Positions 1 through 8,609 of a stretch of DNA of 41,489 bases are shown piece after piece; the first letter of the stretch is position 1; the number at the start of each line of letters is the position of its first letter. The position numbers and the translations under genes are program-made. The notes beneath the pieces were generated by a model. The model was not told the origin of the DNA, did not search any database, and saw only the letters and a program-made list of their open reading frames with translations. This DNA is from an uncultured Bacteroidales bacterium (GTDB taxonomy: Bacteria; Bacteroidota; Bacteroidia; Bacteroidales; UBA932): positions 1-41,489 of the forward strand of contig CAJOHX010000011.1 in NCBI GenBank assembly GCA_905234475.1. Direction: 5' to 3'.

Positions 1-1351
1 GGGCGGCGGCCGGGCGACGCATCGCGAAGCCGACCGTGGCCTTGGCGGGATAGAAGACGCCGTCTTCGCCGGCGATCTCGAAGCCCTGGATGTCGCCCGT
101 GTTGACAAAGCCGTTGGCGGCGTTGTCGAAAAGGATCGAAGCGGCGCCGCCGTCGATGATCATTTCGCGGAAGACGGGACCCTCGCACGGGTTGCCCATG
201 CGGTAGGTCTTGCTCAGCGCGAGCATCGCGAGGCGCTCGCCCACGGCCTTCTTCTGGGCCGGGTGGATCTGGTCGCCTTCGTAGTCGTAGACCAGGTCGT
301 TGGTGCAGGCCAGGCCGGACTCCGGAAGCGACTGGGCGACCTTGAGCTGCTGCGCGCGCAGGTCGCCGGACAGCATCTCGTAGCCCTTGTTATAATTGTA
401 CGGGGCCAGCTCCACGAGGTAGAACGGGAGCGTCTCAAGCTCGAACTTGCTCTTCCACAGGTCCACGGCCGCCAGCAGGCGCTCGGTATAATTGGGGCTG
501 CCCACGTTGGACTCGCCCTGATACCAGATCATGCCCTTGACGGTGTACTTGCTGGCAGGCTCCAGCATGCCGTAGTACATCTTCGTGAAGGCCTTGGAGA
601 ACTCCACGCCGAAGACTTCCTGGTTGGGATACTTCTCGATGAATTCTTTATTCACCCAGTCCTCCACGAAGGAGCCGCTCCAGTTGCAGCTGATCAGGCC
701 GATCGGATAGTCGAGGGTCTGGCTGAGGGCCTGGCCGAAGAAATAGGCCGTGGCGCTGAAATCGGCGGCCGTCGCGGGGCCGCTGCGGGTCCAGCGCCCC
801 TGCGTAAAGTAGCCGGGGTCGGACTCCGTGGCCTGGTGCTGCGCCACGGTGACGTAGCGCATGCCCTTGTTCTTCGCGGCGTTCAGGATGGTCTCGGCGG
901 CATTGTCCACGGCACAGTTGAACATGCCCTTGAGGGGCATGGTCATGTTGCTCTGGCCGCCGCAGAACCACACGTCGCCGATGAGCACGTCGTAGAGGGT
1001 GATGGTCTCCTTGGCGTTGCTGACCGTGATATCGTACGGGGTGTAGCTGGCGGTCGGGGTAGCCACCTTGACACTCCAGAGGCTGTCGGCACCTGCCCGC
1101 ACGCGGTAGTTGCAGTCGTTCCACGGCGTGTGGACGGTGATCTCCACGCCCGGCTCGGCCTTGCCCCAGATGCGGGCGTCGGTCTGCTGCTGGAGGACGA
1201 TCTCGCCCTGGAGCAGGTCAGGCAGGATGATGCTGCGCTGGACGGGCTGGCGGCCCATCATCATGCCGAACCCGCGACCCCCTCCGGGCTGTGCCTGAAG
1301 GGACAGGCAGCACGCGAACACGCACGCAGCGGTGAAAAGGATCTTTCTCAT
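1..1351 (-). CDS. Sialate O-acetylesterase-type SGNH/SASA esterase, 3' end cut by window
   Basis: The start is the ATG at 1351, followed by a signal peptide (about residues 1-21), and the frame stays open to base 1, so at least 450 residues are present. An N-terminal beta-rich part (about 40-120) precedes the nucleophile block GGQSNM with Ser134. The second family block, WYQGESN, follows further on. Both are typical of the SASA/DUF303 family, which removes O-acetyl groups from sugars such as sialic acid or from decorated glycans. The protein is probably periplasmic or surface-exposed, since it has a signal peptide but no clear lipobox. It lies 9 bases after the ceramidase-like gene ending at 1361, so it is the last visible gene of operon 1. 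Given the GH32 genes in the operon, deacetylation of a fructoside is more likely than of sialic acid, but this is inference. The family call is firm and the substrate is unknown. Confidence 0.85.
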   Translation of the reverse strand, partial: MRKILFTAACVFACCLSLQAQPGGGRGFGMMMGRQPVQRSIILPDLLQGEIVLQQQTDARIWGKAEPGVEITVHTPWNDCNYRVRAGADSLWSVKVATPTASYTPYDITVSNAKETITLYDVLIGDVWFCGGQSNMTMPLKGMFNCAVDNAAETILNAAKNKGMRYVTVAQHQATESDPGYFTQGRWTRSGPATAADFSATAYFFGQALSQTLDYPIGLISCNWSGSFVEDWVNKEFIEKYPNQEVFGVEFSKAFTKMYYGMLEPASKYTVKGMIWYQGESNVGSPNYTERLLAAVDLWKSKFELETLPFYLVELAPYNYNKGYEMLSGDLRAQQLKVAQSLPESGLACTNDLVYDYEGDQIHPAQKKAVGERLAMLALSKTYRMGNPCEGPVFREMIIDGGAASILFDNAANGFVNTGDIQGFEIAGEDGVFYPAKATVGFAMRRPAAA

Positions 1352-1360
1352 AATTACAGA

Positions 1361-2704
1361 CTATTTGCCGTGGGTGGCTTCGTGGATCAGGTCCAGTCCG
1401 GCATCGACGATGGCCTTCTGCGCATAGCCCTGCTTGAAGCGGGATCCCAGCACCTCGAAGGACTGGGCGCCGTAGGACTCGTCGTCGGGGATGTAGCCCG
1501 TGAAGGTGCCCTGGCAGAGGGTCGTCAGCATGGTGCGCTTGTAGGGAGACTTCTCCTTGAGCTCCACTGCGATCGGGTTGTACGGCTCGCCGCTGGTGCC
1601 CACCACGGGGATGTCGTCGATCATCGTCAGGTGCATGTCGATGGTGGCGTCGGGGGCGTCCTCATACTCGCCGGCATAACCGGCACGGCCACCGCCGTTG
1701 AGCTGGCGGCGACCCGGGCAGCTGACCGTCTTGTGCAGGCACGTGATCGTCACGTTGGTCTCGAAGCGGCGCATCATCATGATGACGTATTTCACCTCTT
1801 CGCCGAGAATCTGGCCCATGCTGCGGATCATGCGCTCCTGCTCGCCGAGCAGACGCTGCACCTCCGGCTTGGTCCGGTCGAGGCCCTGGCCTCCCGGAGG
1901 CATCTTGTTGGAGATGTCCTCGCCGCGTGCGGCATAGTCCGCAATGCGGATGTCGCGCAGGTCGAAGGTCTGCTGGAAGTAAATCGGGTTCTGGTCGCCG
2001 GCGGCACCGGAAGCGAAACTCGCGACGAAATCATCGCCGTAGCGGCTCTCGATGTAACGCTCCGCCTCGCCCGGGAAGTCGGCGCTCACCTTGTCGGTGT
2101 TGCCGGTGATCACCGCGTGCATCGCGTAATTGAAATAGGCCGCGATCGGCTTGCCGTCGATGCCTTCGAAATAGATGACGGCTACGGTCTTGTCGGACTT
2201 GCCGTCATAATCCGGGCCTTCCCACCACGTGCCGCGCTCCGGGTCGAAGAGGTCGCGCTTGACGTTGAGGTAGCAGACGCCGTCGCCGTAACCCACCTTG
2301 GCGGGACGCAGGCGGTCGTTTGCCTCCTTCAGGGCCTGGAAGAAACGGTTGTTCAGCTCGTCGCCGAACACGGCGCTGCCGGAGTGCGTGTGGGTCCAGT
2401 TGTAGAGGATGTTCCCTTCGGGAATGCCCAGCTCGGCGGCGGCGCGCTCATTCACCGCATTGACCGTGCGCATGTTGCCCATGGCGGCGTCCACCGACAC
2501 GAAAGCGGCCTTGGTGGTGCCGTTCGTGAAAACGATGGCACGCACGTAGCAATGGTCCAGGATACCCTGGGAAGTCTTGGGAAGCGAAGCCTCGTCGGGG
2601 GTGATGTCCACCCGGGAAGCGCCGGCATAGAGCTGGCCGCGCTGCTGCGCGAAGCACACGGTGGCCAGCGTCAGGGACAGGATTGAAAGGAGAACTTTTC
2701 TCAT
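1361..2704 (-). CDS. Neutral ceramidase N-terminal-domain-like hydrolase, copy 1
   Basis: This secreted 447-residue protein (signal peptide about 1-20) matches the catalytic domain of neutral/alkaline ceramidases and lacks the C-terminal domain of the classical enzymes. The zinc-type motif THTHSG (His105, His107), a histidine in NYAMHA (His196) and the block GAAGDQNP (233-240) are visible. In true neutral ceramidases the last block is GDVSPN and its serine is the nucleophile; here the corresponding residues are Gln-Asn, so amidase action on ceramide is doubtful. A metal-dependent hydrolase acting on another amide or ester is more likely. It is most similar to the copy at 36037-37401 and more distant from 3477-4844. 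It sits 8 bases after the degenerate hydrolase gene, within operon 1. The family is clear and the reaction unknown. Confidence 0.82.
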   Translation of the reverse strand: MRKVLLSILSLTLATVCFAQQRGQLYAGASRVDITPDEASLPKTSQGILDHCYVRAIVFTNGTTKAAFVSVDAAMGNMRTVNAVNERAAAELGIPEGNILYNWTHTHSGSAVFGDELNNRFFQALKEANDRLRPAKVGYGDGVCYLNVKRDLFDPERGTWWEGPDYDGKSDKTVAVIYFEGIDGKPIAAYFNYAMHAVITGNTDKVSADFPGEAERYIESRYGDDFVASFASGAAGDQNPIYFQQTFDLRDIRIADYAARGEDISNKMPPGGQGLDRTKPEVQRLLGEQERMIRSMGQILGEEVKYVIMMMRRFETNVTITCLHKTVSCPGRRQLNGGGRAGYAGEYEDAPDATIDMHLTMIDDIPVVGTSGEPYNPIAVELKEKSPYKRTMLTTLCQGTFTGYIPDDESYGAQSFEVLGSRFKQGYAQKAIVDAGLDLIHEATHGK

Positions 2705-2712
2705 AGCGTATT

Positions 2713-3477
2713 TTATTGTATTACAGTATTTTCATTTCTTTGCTGGACGCCCCAGCCCTTGAAGTAGCAGATGCACTCCTCGCCGGTGAAGACCGTGCGG
2801 GACCAGGGTTTGTCCTTGAGGATCCACTCGAGCCACTGAAGGGTGAGCATCGCGTAGGATCCGCCGTAGGGGTCGGAGAAGGTGCCTTCCGCCCCCGCGG
2901 GATACGTGGCAGCGGCGACAAAAGCCTTGTCTTCCGTGTAGAAGACGTCGTAGACGGACTGCAGGACGGGGCCGTCCTCGCCGCCTGTCAGGAAAAGGTA
3001 GGGTGCCGGATAGCGGGGTCCGGCCGAATGGAGATAGATCAGGGTCTCGGACCGGGACGGCAGCGCCGTACGCTCCCCCACCGCCGAGATCACCCCGACA
3101 CGCTCCCACGCCACCAGGTCGGCGCGGCCGCCCGGGAACACGCCCTGCGTGGTCTGCAGGGCGGCCAGGACCTTGTCCGGGTCCTGCCCGGCCGTATTGA
3201 CGACGACATAGCCGTAGGATGCGATTTCGTTGAGATATTTGTCGTAATAGTCCTTGTCCCGCCCCTCGAAGAGCACGACCGGAAGGGTGGTCCTTTCGAC
3301 CGCAGCCGGAAGGTCCTTCGGCGTGTAGAGCCGGACGCCCGGCAGCGCGGCATCTTCGACGATGACCGACTTCCAGGAGCCCGCCCCGCCCTCTTCGAGC
3401 GTGCGCAAATTTACGTCCCCCTGTGCCGGGATGGCACAGGAGGACAATAAATTCAAGACAAGTAATGCAGTTAGCAT
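2713..3477 (-). CDS. Degenerate alpha/beta-hydrolase lipoprotein (probable pseudoenzyme)
   Basis: The 254-residue protein has a short signal with lipobox LSSC (Cys14), so it is probably a lipoprotein. It aligns by eye along most of its length with domain 1 of the tandem hydrolases at 29383 and 31123: shared features are a GG-G start, TLPVVLF, the ASYGYVVV strand and a GGE turn. All three catalytic positions are changed. The elbow GQSCGG is replaced around residues 130-136 (ISAVGER), the acid turn reads GGEDGP, and the histidine in PVGHNGT is replaced in PAGAEGT (193-199). The cysteine of the GNGGC loop is also gone. The frame is intact, so this looks like a retained non-catalytic, possibly binding, protein. 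Its ATG shares a base with the stop of the upstream ceramidase-like gene (TGATG), which suggests translational coupling. Confidence 0.72.
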   Translation of the reverse strand: MLTALLVLNLLSSCAIPAQGDVNLRTLEEGGAGSWKSVIVEDAALPGVRLYTPKDLPAAVERTTLPVVLFEGRDKDYYDKYLNEIASYGYVVVNTAGQDPDKVLAALQTTQGVFPGGRADLVAWERVGVISAVGERTALPSRSETLIYLHSAGPRYPAPYLFLTGGEDGPVLQSVYDVFYTEDKAFVAAATYPAGAEGTFSDPYGGSYAMLTLQWLEWILKDKPWSRTVFTGEECICYFKGWGVQQRNENTVIQ

Positions 3478-4844
3478 CAGTGCGTTGCGTCGTGGATCAG
3501 GTCAAGCAGACCATTCACGATACCGCTCTGGGCATAGCCCTGCTTGTAGCCGGAGCCGAGCACCTCGAACACCTGGGCGCCGTAGGACTCGTCGTCCGGG
3601 ATGTAGCCGCCCCAGCCCTGGTTGTGGCCGTCGGTCACGGTGGTCATCATCGTGAACTTGTACGGGGACTTGTTCTTGAGCTCCACGGCAATCTGGTTGT
3701 ACACCTCGCCGGAGACCATGCACACGGGGATGTCGTCCAGCATCACGAGGCCGATTTCGAGGACGAGGGGATCGGTGTCGATGTACTCACCGGCATAGCC
3801 GGCACGTCCGCCGCCGTTGGTCTGGCGGCGGCCAGGGACGGTGATATGCGAACGGGCGGCCTCGAGGGTCACGTTGGTCTCGAAGCGGCGCATCATCATA
3901 ATGACGTACTTCACTTCCTCACCGAGCAGCTGGCCATAGCTTTCAGCCATGCGCTTCTGCTCCTCCATGAGGCGGTGGGTCTCCGGATCGTTGCGGTCCA
4001 GGCCCGTGCCTCCCGGAGGCATGGCGTTGGAGATGTCCTCGCCCCGCTTGGCATAGTCCGCGATGCGGATGTCGCGCAGGTCGAAGGTCTGCTGGAAGTA
4101 GAGCGGGTTCTGGTCGCCGGCGGCGCCGGAGGCGAAGATCGCCACGAAGTCGTCGCCGTAGCGGCTCTCGATGTACTCCTCGGACTTGCCCGGGAAGTCA
4201 CCGGTGATCATGTCGAGCTGGCCGGTGATGACGGCGTGCATCGCGTAGTTGTAGTAAACGGCGAGGGGCTTGCCGTCAAGGCTCTCGAAGTAGATCACGC
4301 CCACGGTCTTGTCGGACTTGCCGTCGTAGTCGGGGCCTTCCCACCACGTACCGCGCTCAGGATCGAACAGGTCGCGCTTGACGTTGAGGTAGCAGACGCC
4401 GTTGCCGACGCCGACCTTGGCCGGGACCATGTTCTGGTAGGCCGTCTTGATGGCCTGGTACATGCGCTCGGTCATCTCGTCCTGCGGGACGGTGCCCGTG
4501 GAGTGGCAGTGCGTACCATTATAGATAATATTGCCTGCCGGGATGCCGAATTCCTTCTGGATGCGCTCGTTCACCGCATCCACGCAACGCTGGTTGGCGT
4601 TGCCGTCCACGTTCGCGAGACCGGCGATGGTGGTGCCGTTCGTGAAGAGGATGACGCGGAAGTGCGTGTGATCGAGGATACCGTAGGAATTGCGGCCCAG
4701 CTGGTTCTCAGCCGGGGTGACGTCCACCTTGGCCACGCCGACCTTGAGCTGGCCGCGGGCATGGCCCTGCTGACGCGGCTGGGCGAACGCCACGGAAGAG
4801 GCGATCACCAGCGCGCAGGCCACAAGGATGTGTCTGATTTTCAT
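3477..4844 (-). CDS. Neutral ceramidase N-terminal-domain-like hydrolase, copy 2
   Basis: This is a secreted 455-residue paralogue of the proteins at 1361 and 36037, with a signal peptide of about 21 residues. It is the most divergent of the three: the metal motif reads THCHSTG instead of THTHSG but keeps both histidines, and the glycine-rich block again reads GAAGDQNP without the ceramidase nucleophile serine. The long conserved stretches around DLFDPERGTWW and FDLRDIRI are shared by all three. The substrate is unknown. The gene follows the alpha/beta hydrolase at 4858 by 13 bases, and its stop codon overlaps the start of the degenerate hydrolase by one base. An enzyme and a pseudoenzyme made from coupled reading frames may act together, but that is inference. 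Confidence 0.82.
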   Translation of the reverse strand: MKIRHILVACALVIASSVAFAQPRQQGHARGQLKVGVAKVDVTPAENQLGRNSYGILDHTHFRVILFTNGTTIAGLANVDGNANQRCVDAVNERIQKEFGIPAGNIIYNGTHCHSTGTVPQDEMTERMYQAIKTAYQNMVPAKVGVGNGVCYLNVKRDLFDPERGTWWEGPDYDGKSDKTVGVIYFESLDGKPLAVYYNYAMHAVITGQLDMITGDFPGKSEEYIESRYGDDFVAIFASGAAGDQNPLYFQQTFDLRDIRIADYAKRGEDISNAMPPGGTGLDRNDPETHRLMEEQKRMAESYGQLLGEEVKYVIMMMRRFETNVTLEAARSHITVPGRRQTNGGGRAGYAGEYIDTDPLVLEIGLVMLDDIPVCMVSGEVYNQIAVELKNKSPYKFTMMTTVTDGHNQGWGGYIPDDESYGAQVFEVLGSGYKQGYAQSGIVNGLLDLIHDATH

Positions 4845-4857
4845 TTAGCTAGTGTGA

Positions 4858-5796
4858 TTAAAGGTTCTTGGTTTTAACTTCTATCCAGTCGGGATCGGTC
4901 GCGATGGAGTTTTTGCCTGCAAACGCGGCCTTGCCCTTCCTGGCATCGCCGAAGCGATACTCCAGCCACGAGACGGCCACCTTGCCGAAGGCGCCGCCGT
5001 TCTTCTCGCGGAAGGTACCCGCATGCGCATCGCCCGGAATCACCCGGACGGCATGCACCACAGGCACTTTCGTGAGGTCGTTGAAGTCGGCGATCGCCGC
5101 CTGGCGCTCCATGCCCGTGTCGCCGGCGAAATAGGCGATCGGCACCCGGGCGTTCAGGACCAACTGCTTGAGGTCCTTCGTGCCGAAGATGTCACGGCCG
5201 CCCACGGCGAACACGTGCGGGCCTTCCCGGTCGATGTTGCCCATCAGCAGGGAGGCGCTGTTCCAGAAGACGAGGTTGTCCACGCGCTTGTCCTCCACCT
5301 GGCGGAGGCACTGGATGCCGCCGCAGGACTGTCCCCAGAGGGACTGCCGGTCAGCGTCGAGGATCTTGTAGAACGGGCTCTCGGGATCAACAGCCTGGGC
5401 GGAGACCCAGTCCATGGCCTTCAGGATGTCCTCGGTGCCGAGGTAGAAGACCGGGACCATCACACCCTCCGGGACAGGGCGTCCTGCGGCTACCACCAGG
5501 TAACCGTAGGACGCTACCTCTGTCCAGAAGGGACGGAACGAATCGCCGTCCGGGTTGCACCCGGGGCCCATCATGATGACCGCGTGGAGCGACTTCTCCT
5601 TGAAAGAATCCAGATCCGCCGGGCGATAAATCGTATAGTCGCTGAAGTCGGCGAACACCTCCATCACCACCTTGTGCGGGCCGGTCGGGTTCTCCCACCT
5701 GTCGGGCGTGGGGCGCAGAGACCCCATGCCGCGCGGCTGGGCGAGCAGCGGCAGGCACACCGTGATGGCGAGGAGGATGGCGAGGATTCTCTTCAT
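4858..5796 (-). CDS. Secreted alpha/beta-hydrolase (PETase/chlorophyllase-like esterase)
   Basis: The 312-residue protein has a signal peptide (1-19) and one alpha/beta-hydrolase domain. Catalytic residues are readable: Ser157 in GQSCGG, a likely acid at Asp226 in AGDTGM, and His258 in GDAHAGTF. The loop GPGC (Cys80) plus the cysteine next to the nucleophile (Cys158) form a pair found in every active member of this family in the window. It corresponds to the second domain of the tandem proteins at 29383 and 31123, including the preceding LRPTPD segment. Members of this broad group cleave carboxylic esters; the substrate here is not known. The gene lies 6 bases after the DUF3823 gene, so it is part of operon 1. 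Confidence 0.8.
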   Translation of the reverse strand: MKRILAILLAITVCLPLLAQPRGMGSLRPTPDRWENPTGPHKVVMEVFADFSDYTIYRPADLDSFKEKSLHAVIMMGPGCNPDGDSFRPFWTEVASYGYLVVAAGRPVPEGVMVPVFYLGTEDILKAMDWVSAQAVDPESPFYKILDADRQSLWGQSCGGIQCLRQVEDKRVDNLVFWNSASLLMGNIDREGPHVFAVGGRDIFGTKDLKQLVLNARVPIAYFAGDTGMERQAAIADFNDLTKVPVVHAVRVIPGDAHAGTFREKNGGAFGKVAVSWLEYRFGDARKGKAAFAGKNSIATDPDWIEVKTKNL

Positions 5797-5802
5797 AGGG
5801 CG

Positions 5803-6621
5803 CTAGTAGACGATCTTGACGGTCGGGCTGTAGTTGTAGAAGTGGGAGCCGTTGTGGGTCGGACGGCCGTTGGCGTCCACACCGATGGCACACACCGCAA
5901 TGCGGAAGAAGCGCTCCTTGCCCTTGCCAGGATACTGGAAGGCGCTGTAGTTCAGCGGATTGGTCGGGTCAATGGTCAGCGTGTTAATCGTCACACCGTC
6001 GGCAACAATCTCCTTGGAGATGGCACCGGGATCCTGAGCGCAATAGTTGCAGTACATGCCGACATAGCAGTCGGGATAGCAGAGGAACCTCGCCTCGTAG
6101 ATCGTGTTGGCCTTGGTGTTGTCGCCGTACTCGACGGCGAAGGTCGCGACGAACTTGCCGCCCTGCAGCTCCACCTTCGGGTTGATGATGCGGCAGTACG
6201 GAGTGACCTCCCAGTCAAGGACGTTGTCGCCCGGATTAATGCGGACGTCGTCCTTGGTGACGGGATAGAAGTTGTCGGACAGGGCCGCGATGCGGTAGTT
6301 GCCGGAGAACACCTTGGTGTTGGAGTAGGTGCCGTCGTATTTGATGTGCCAGTACTGGGTGCCGGTACCCTCCAGAGGAATGTCGTACACCTCGGAATAG
6401 TCCTTCTCATACACGGAGAAGTAGCCCGTGGTCGGAGCGCCCATGTAGGCACCGCCGAAGAAGTTGCCGTACTTGCACTCGGTCGGGACGTTCTCCTTGG
6501 TCTTGGAGTCGATGATGCGGCCGGTGATGGATGCGTTCGGTCCCTCGTAGTTGTCCATCTTGAAGAAGATGCAGGAGTTGACCATCAACGCAAGCGGGAG
6601 TATAAAGAGTAATTTTTTCAT
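5803..6621 (-). CDS. DUF3823 lipoprotein in the SusE-like position
   Basis: The protein has 272 residues from the ATG at 6621; an upstream in-frame TTG at 6633 is disfavoured because the lipoprotein signal begins at MKK. The lipobox ends at Cys17 (MVNSC). The start of the mature protein (DNYEGPNASITGRIID) matches DUF3823, a family encoded next to SusD in many PULs. Two immunoglobulin-like or beta-sandwich parts are likely, the first a carboxypeptidase-regulatory-like fold. The role is probably surface glycan binding that supports SusC/SusD, as with SusE and SusF. The gene starts 14 bases beyond the susD stop. The family call rests on pattern memory, not a search. Confidence 0.72.
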   Translation of the reverse strand: MKKLLFILPLALMVNSCIFFKMDNYEGPNASITGRIIDSKTKENVPTECKYGNFFGGAYMGAPTTGYFSVYEKDYSEVYDIPLEGTGTQYWHIKYDGTYSNTKVFSGNYRIAALSDNFYPVTKDDVRINPGDNVLDWEVTPYCRIINPKVELQGGKFVATFAVEYGDNTKANTIYEARFLCYPDCYVGMYCNYCAQDPGAISKEIVADGVTINTLTIDPTNPLNYSAFQYPGKGKERFFRIAVCAIGVDANGRPTHNGSHFYNYSPTVKIVY

Positions 6622-6635
6622 ATCCTGGTTCAATT

Positions 6636-8597
6636 TTATTCGTCAGCAGGGTTGGGTTCGTAGCCGTTGGTGCTGTAAGCAGTGATACGGCCGTAGTAGC
6701 TCTTCGCGATGGTGTGGTAGTCAGAGACCTTGCCACCGGCGAGAGGATCCTCGGCGAAGTGGAGCGAACGGACGAAGATGTACTTCTCGGTGCCGCCGCG
6801 CAGGTCGAGCACCGGGGTAAGGCAGTGCTTCTGGCCCTCGATCTCGGGATCGGCGTACTTGTCGTAGAACGCACGGCGACGGTGCAGGGTGTAGAGCTGG
6901 TCGCCCTCGAAGGCGAGCTCAAGCTCACGCTGATGCAGGACATTGGCGACCGTCAGGTCAACCTCATCCTTGAAAGCGGCACGCTTGCGGATGTCGTTGA
7001 GGTACTTCTTGGCGTTGGCAGCATTGCCCTGGCCGCTCTCGGCCACGGCCTCGGCGTAGTCGAGGAGGATCTCGGCGTAGCGGATGTCATACCAGAAGCT
7101 CTTGTTGTACTTCTGGAAGGCCTGCGGATTCAAGAACTTGCGCAGACCGAAGCCGGTGGTGTAGGTGCTGCCGGACATCTTGTTCTCGTAGTTGAAGAAG
7201 CCGGAGACCTTACCGGTCTGGTCGCCGAAGGAATAGTAGGTCTTGCCACCCACCACTTCTTCGCCTTCATTCCACATCACGACCTCGCCGTTGGTCTTGA
7301 TCATACCGCCCTGGATCTTGATCGTGGTGTTGCGGAATTCGCAGTCAGGATAGAGGATCCATGCCTGGAAACGGGCGTCCTTGTTGAGGAACGGCTCGTT
7401 GATGGTGGCATACTCGTGGTACGGGATGTCAGCATACTCCAGCGGGAAACGGGTCAGCGTGGCGTTGAAATACACATCCTCCTTGCCGTCGTCGCGGGTC
7501 ACCACGGTGCCGTCCACGGCGCCGCGGTTGGCGTCGTAGTTGTCGAACTTGTCCACGAAGTTGATCGTGACGGAATACTTGCCGACGATCTCGTTGGTGG
7601 TCACGGTCTGGGCCGGGCTGTTCTCCATGTCGAAGGCGCTGCCGGAGGTGTTGTTACCGTCGTTGAGGGTCTTGCCGAAGATGAACTCGCAGTCCTGCTT
7701 GGTCGTGAACAGCTCGCCAAGGTTCTTGACGGCCTCGGCGACGGTGGCGGGATTGGCTCCGTAGAGGGAGAACTTGCCGCTGCCGATGATGGCTTCGCAA
7801 GCGTCGATGCAGTCCTTGTAGTACTTGTTCGCCATGCTGGCGGCCATGTAGGTCTTCTTGTTCGCAACGGCCTTGTAGGAACTCTCGATGACACCCCGGT
7901 TGTCCCAGTACTTGCTCACGGAAGCGGCGTACAGGGCGGCGCGGGCCTTCATGCCGAGGGCGGCATACTTGCCGGCGTGGAAGCCGGACGGCACCTCGGG
8001 AAGGTCGTTGGCAGCCAACTGGAATTCCTTGATGACCCAGTCCCAGGTCGCCTCCTCCGTAGCACGCTCGGCGAAAGCGAAGAGGTCCTTGTTGCCGTCG
8101 GCAGGGTTGTAGTAGGCGTCTAGCGGCTCTTCGATGATGGGCACGCCACCGAGGTTGCGGACCATGACGAAGTAGCAGTAGGCGCGCACGAAGCGGGCCT
8201 CGGCGACATATTTCTTAGCCTGGGCCTCGGTGATGGTGCCGGCCTTGCCGGCATCGTCAGCGATGACCATGAACTGGTTGATGGTACGGATGGCGCCCCA
8301 GTCCCAGAAGGTCTGGATGCCGTACATGCCGTAGTAAGGGTTCGAGTTGAAACCGTAGTCGCCACCGTGGCTGTCGCAGGCATTCATCGTGTACTGATCC
8401 TCCACACCGAAGGCGTTCATCGGGATGTAGGAATACACCTGGGCGAGCAGTCGGGTGATACCGGCCTCGGAAGAAGCCAGGTCTTCTCCCGACAGCTTGG
8501 ACAGGTCACCTTCGAGGTTGTCGAAGATGGCGTCGCAAGAAGTAACCGTCAGGGAGAGGCATACAAGCGCGGACAGAATGTATAATAATTTTTTCAT
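6636..8597 (-). CDS. susD: SusD/RagB-family glycan-binding lipoprotein, pair 1
   Basis: The 653-residue surface lipoprotein has its lipobox at Cys21 (TVTSC). The sequence has the usual SusD layout: an N-terminal helical region starting soon after the cysteine, TPR-like helices, and the C-terminal signature with RYAEILLDYAEA and a block LNDIRKRA. It should cap the SusC1 barrel and hold oligosaccharides for import. The gene lies 12 bases after susC1, the standard order. At 653 residues it is longer than many SusD proteins (about 500-600), mostly through extra loops in the middle. Specificity cannot be read from sequence, though its neighbours (GH32, permease, PfkB kinase) suggest fructosides. 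Confidence 0.93.
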   Translation of the reverse strand: MKKLLYILSALVCLSLTVTSCDAIFDNLEGDLSKLSGEDLASSEAGITRLLAQVYSYIPMNAFGVEDQYTMNACDSHGGDYGFNSNPYYGMYGIQTFWDWGAIRTINQFMVIADDAGKAGTITEAQAKKYVAEARFVRAYCYFVMVRNLGGVPIIEEPLDAYYNPADGNKDLFAFAERATEEATWDWVIKEFQLAANDLPEVPSGFHAGKYAALGMKARAALYAASVSKYWDNRGVIESSYKAVANKKTYMAASMANKYYKDCIDACEAIIGSGKFSLYGANPATVAEAVKNLGELFTTKQDCEFIFGKTLNDGNNTSGSAFDMENSPAQTVTTNEIVGKYSVTINFVDKFDNYDANRGAVDGTVVTRDDGKEDVYFNATLTRFPLEYADIPYHEYATINEPFLNKDARFQAWILYPDCEFRNTTIKIQGGMIKTNGEVVMWNEGEEVVGGKTYYSFGDQTGKVSGFFNYENKMSGSTYTTGFGLRKFLNPQAFQKYNKSFWYDIRYAEILLDYAEAVAESGQGNAANAKKYLNDIRKRAAFKDEVDLTVANVLHQRELELAFEGDQLYTLHRRRAFYDKYADPEIEGQKHCLTPVLDLRGGTEKYIFVRSLHFAEDPLAGGKVSDYHTIAKSYYGRITAYSTNGYEPNPADE

Positions 8598-8609
8598 CGC
8601 TGTACAGGA

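Noticed and set aside
263..2686. Very long open frame on the plus strand (807 codons), with similar ones at 8979-11795, 18062-20653 and 33326-36040
   Set aside because: They lie opposite clear minus-strand genes and arise from GC-rich codon use. Their translations are rich in Val, Ala, Gly, His and Asp, with no domain signatures.
2713..3477. Frameshifted active hydrolase
   Set aside because: Homology to the family continues through one frame from start to end; the catalytic residues are replaced rather than shifted.
6622..6633. TTG start for the DUF3823 gene, and similarly at 25184 for susD2 and 40481 for DUF3791
   Set aside because: In each case an ATG a few codons later begins a proper lipoprotein signal or follows the promoter box.
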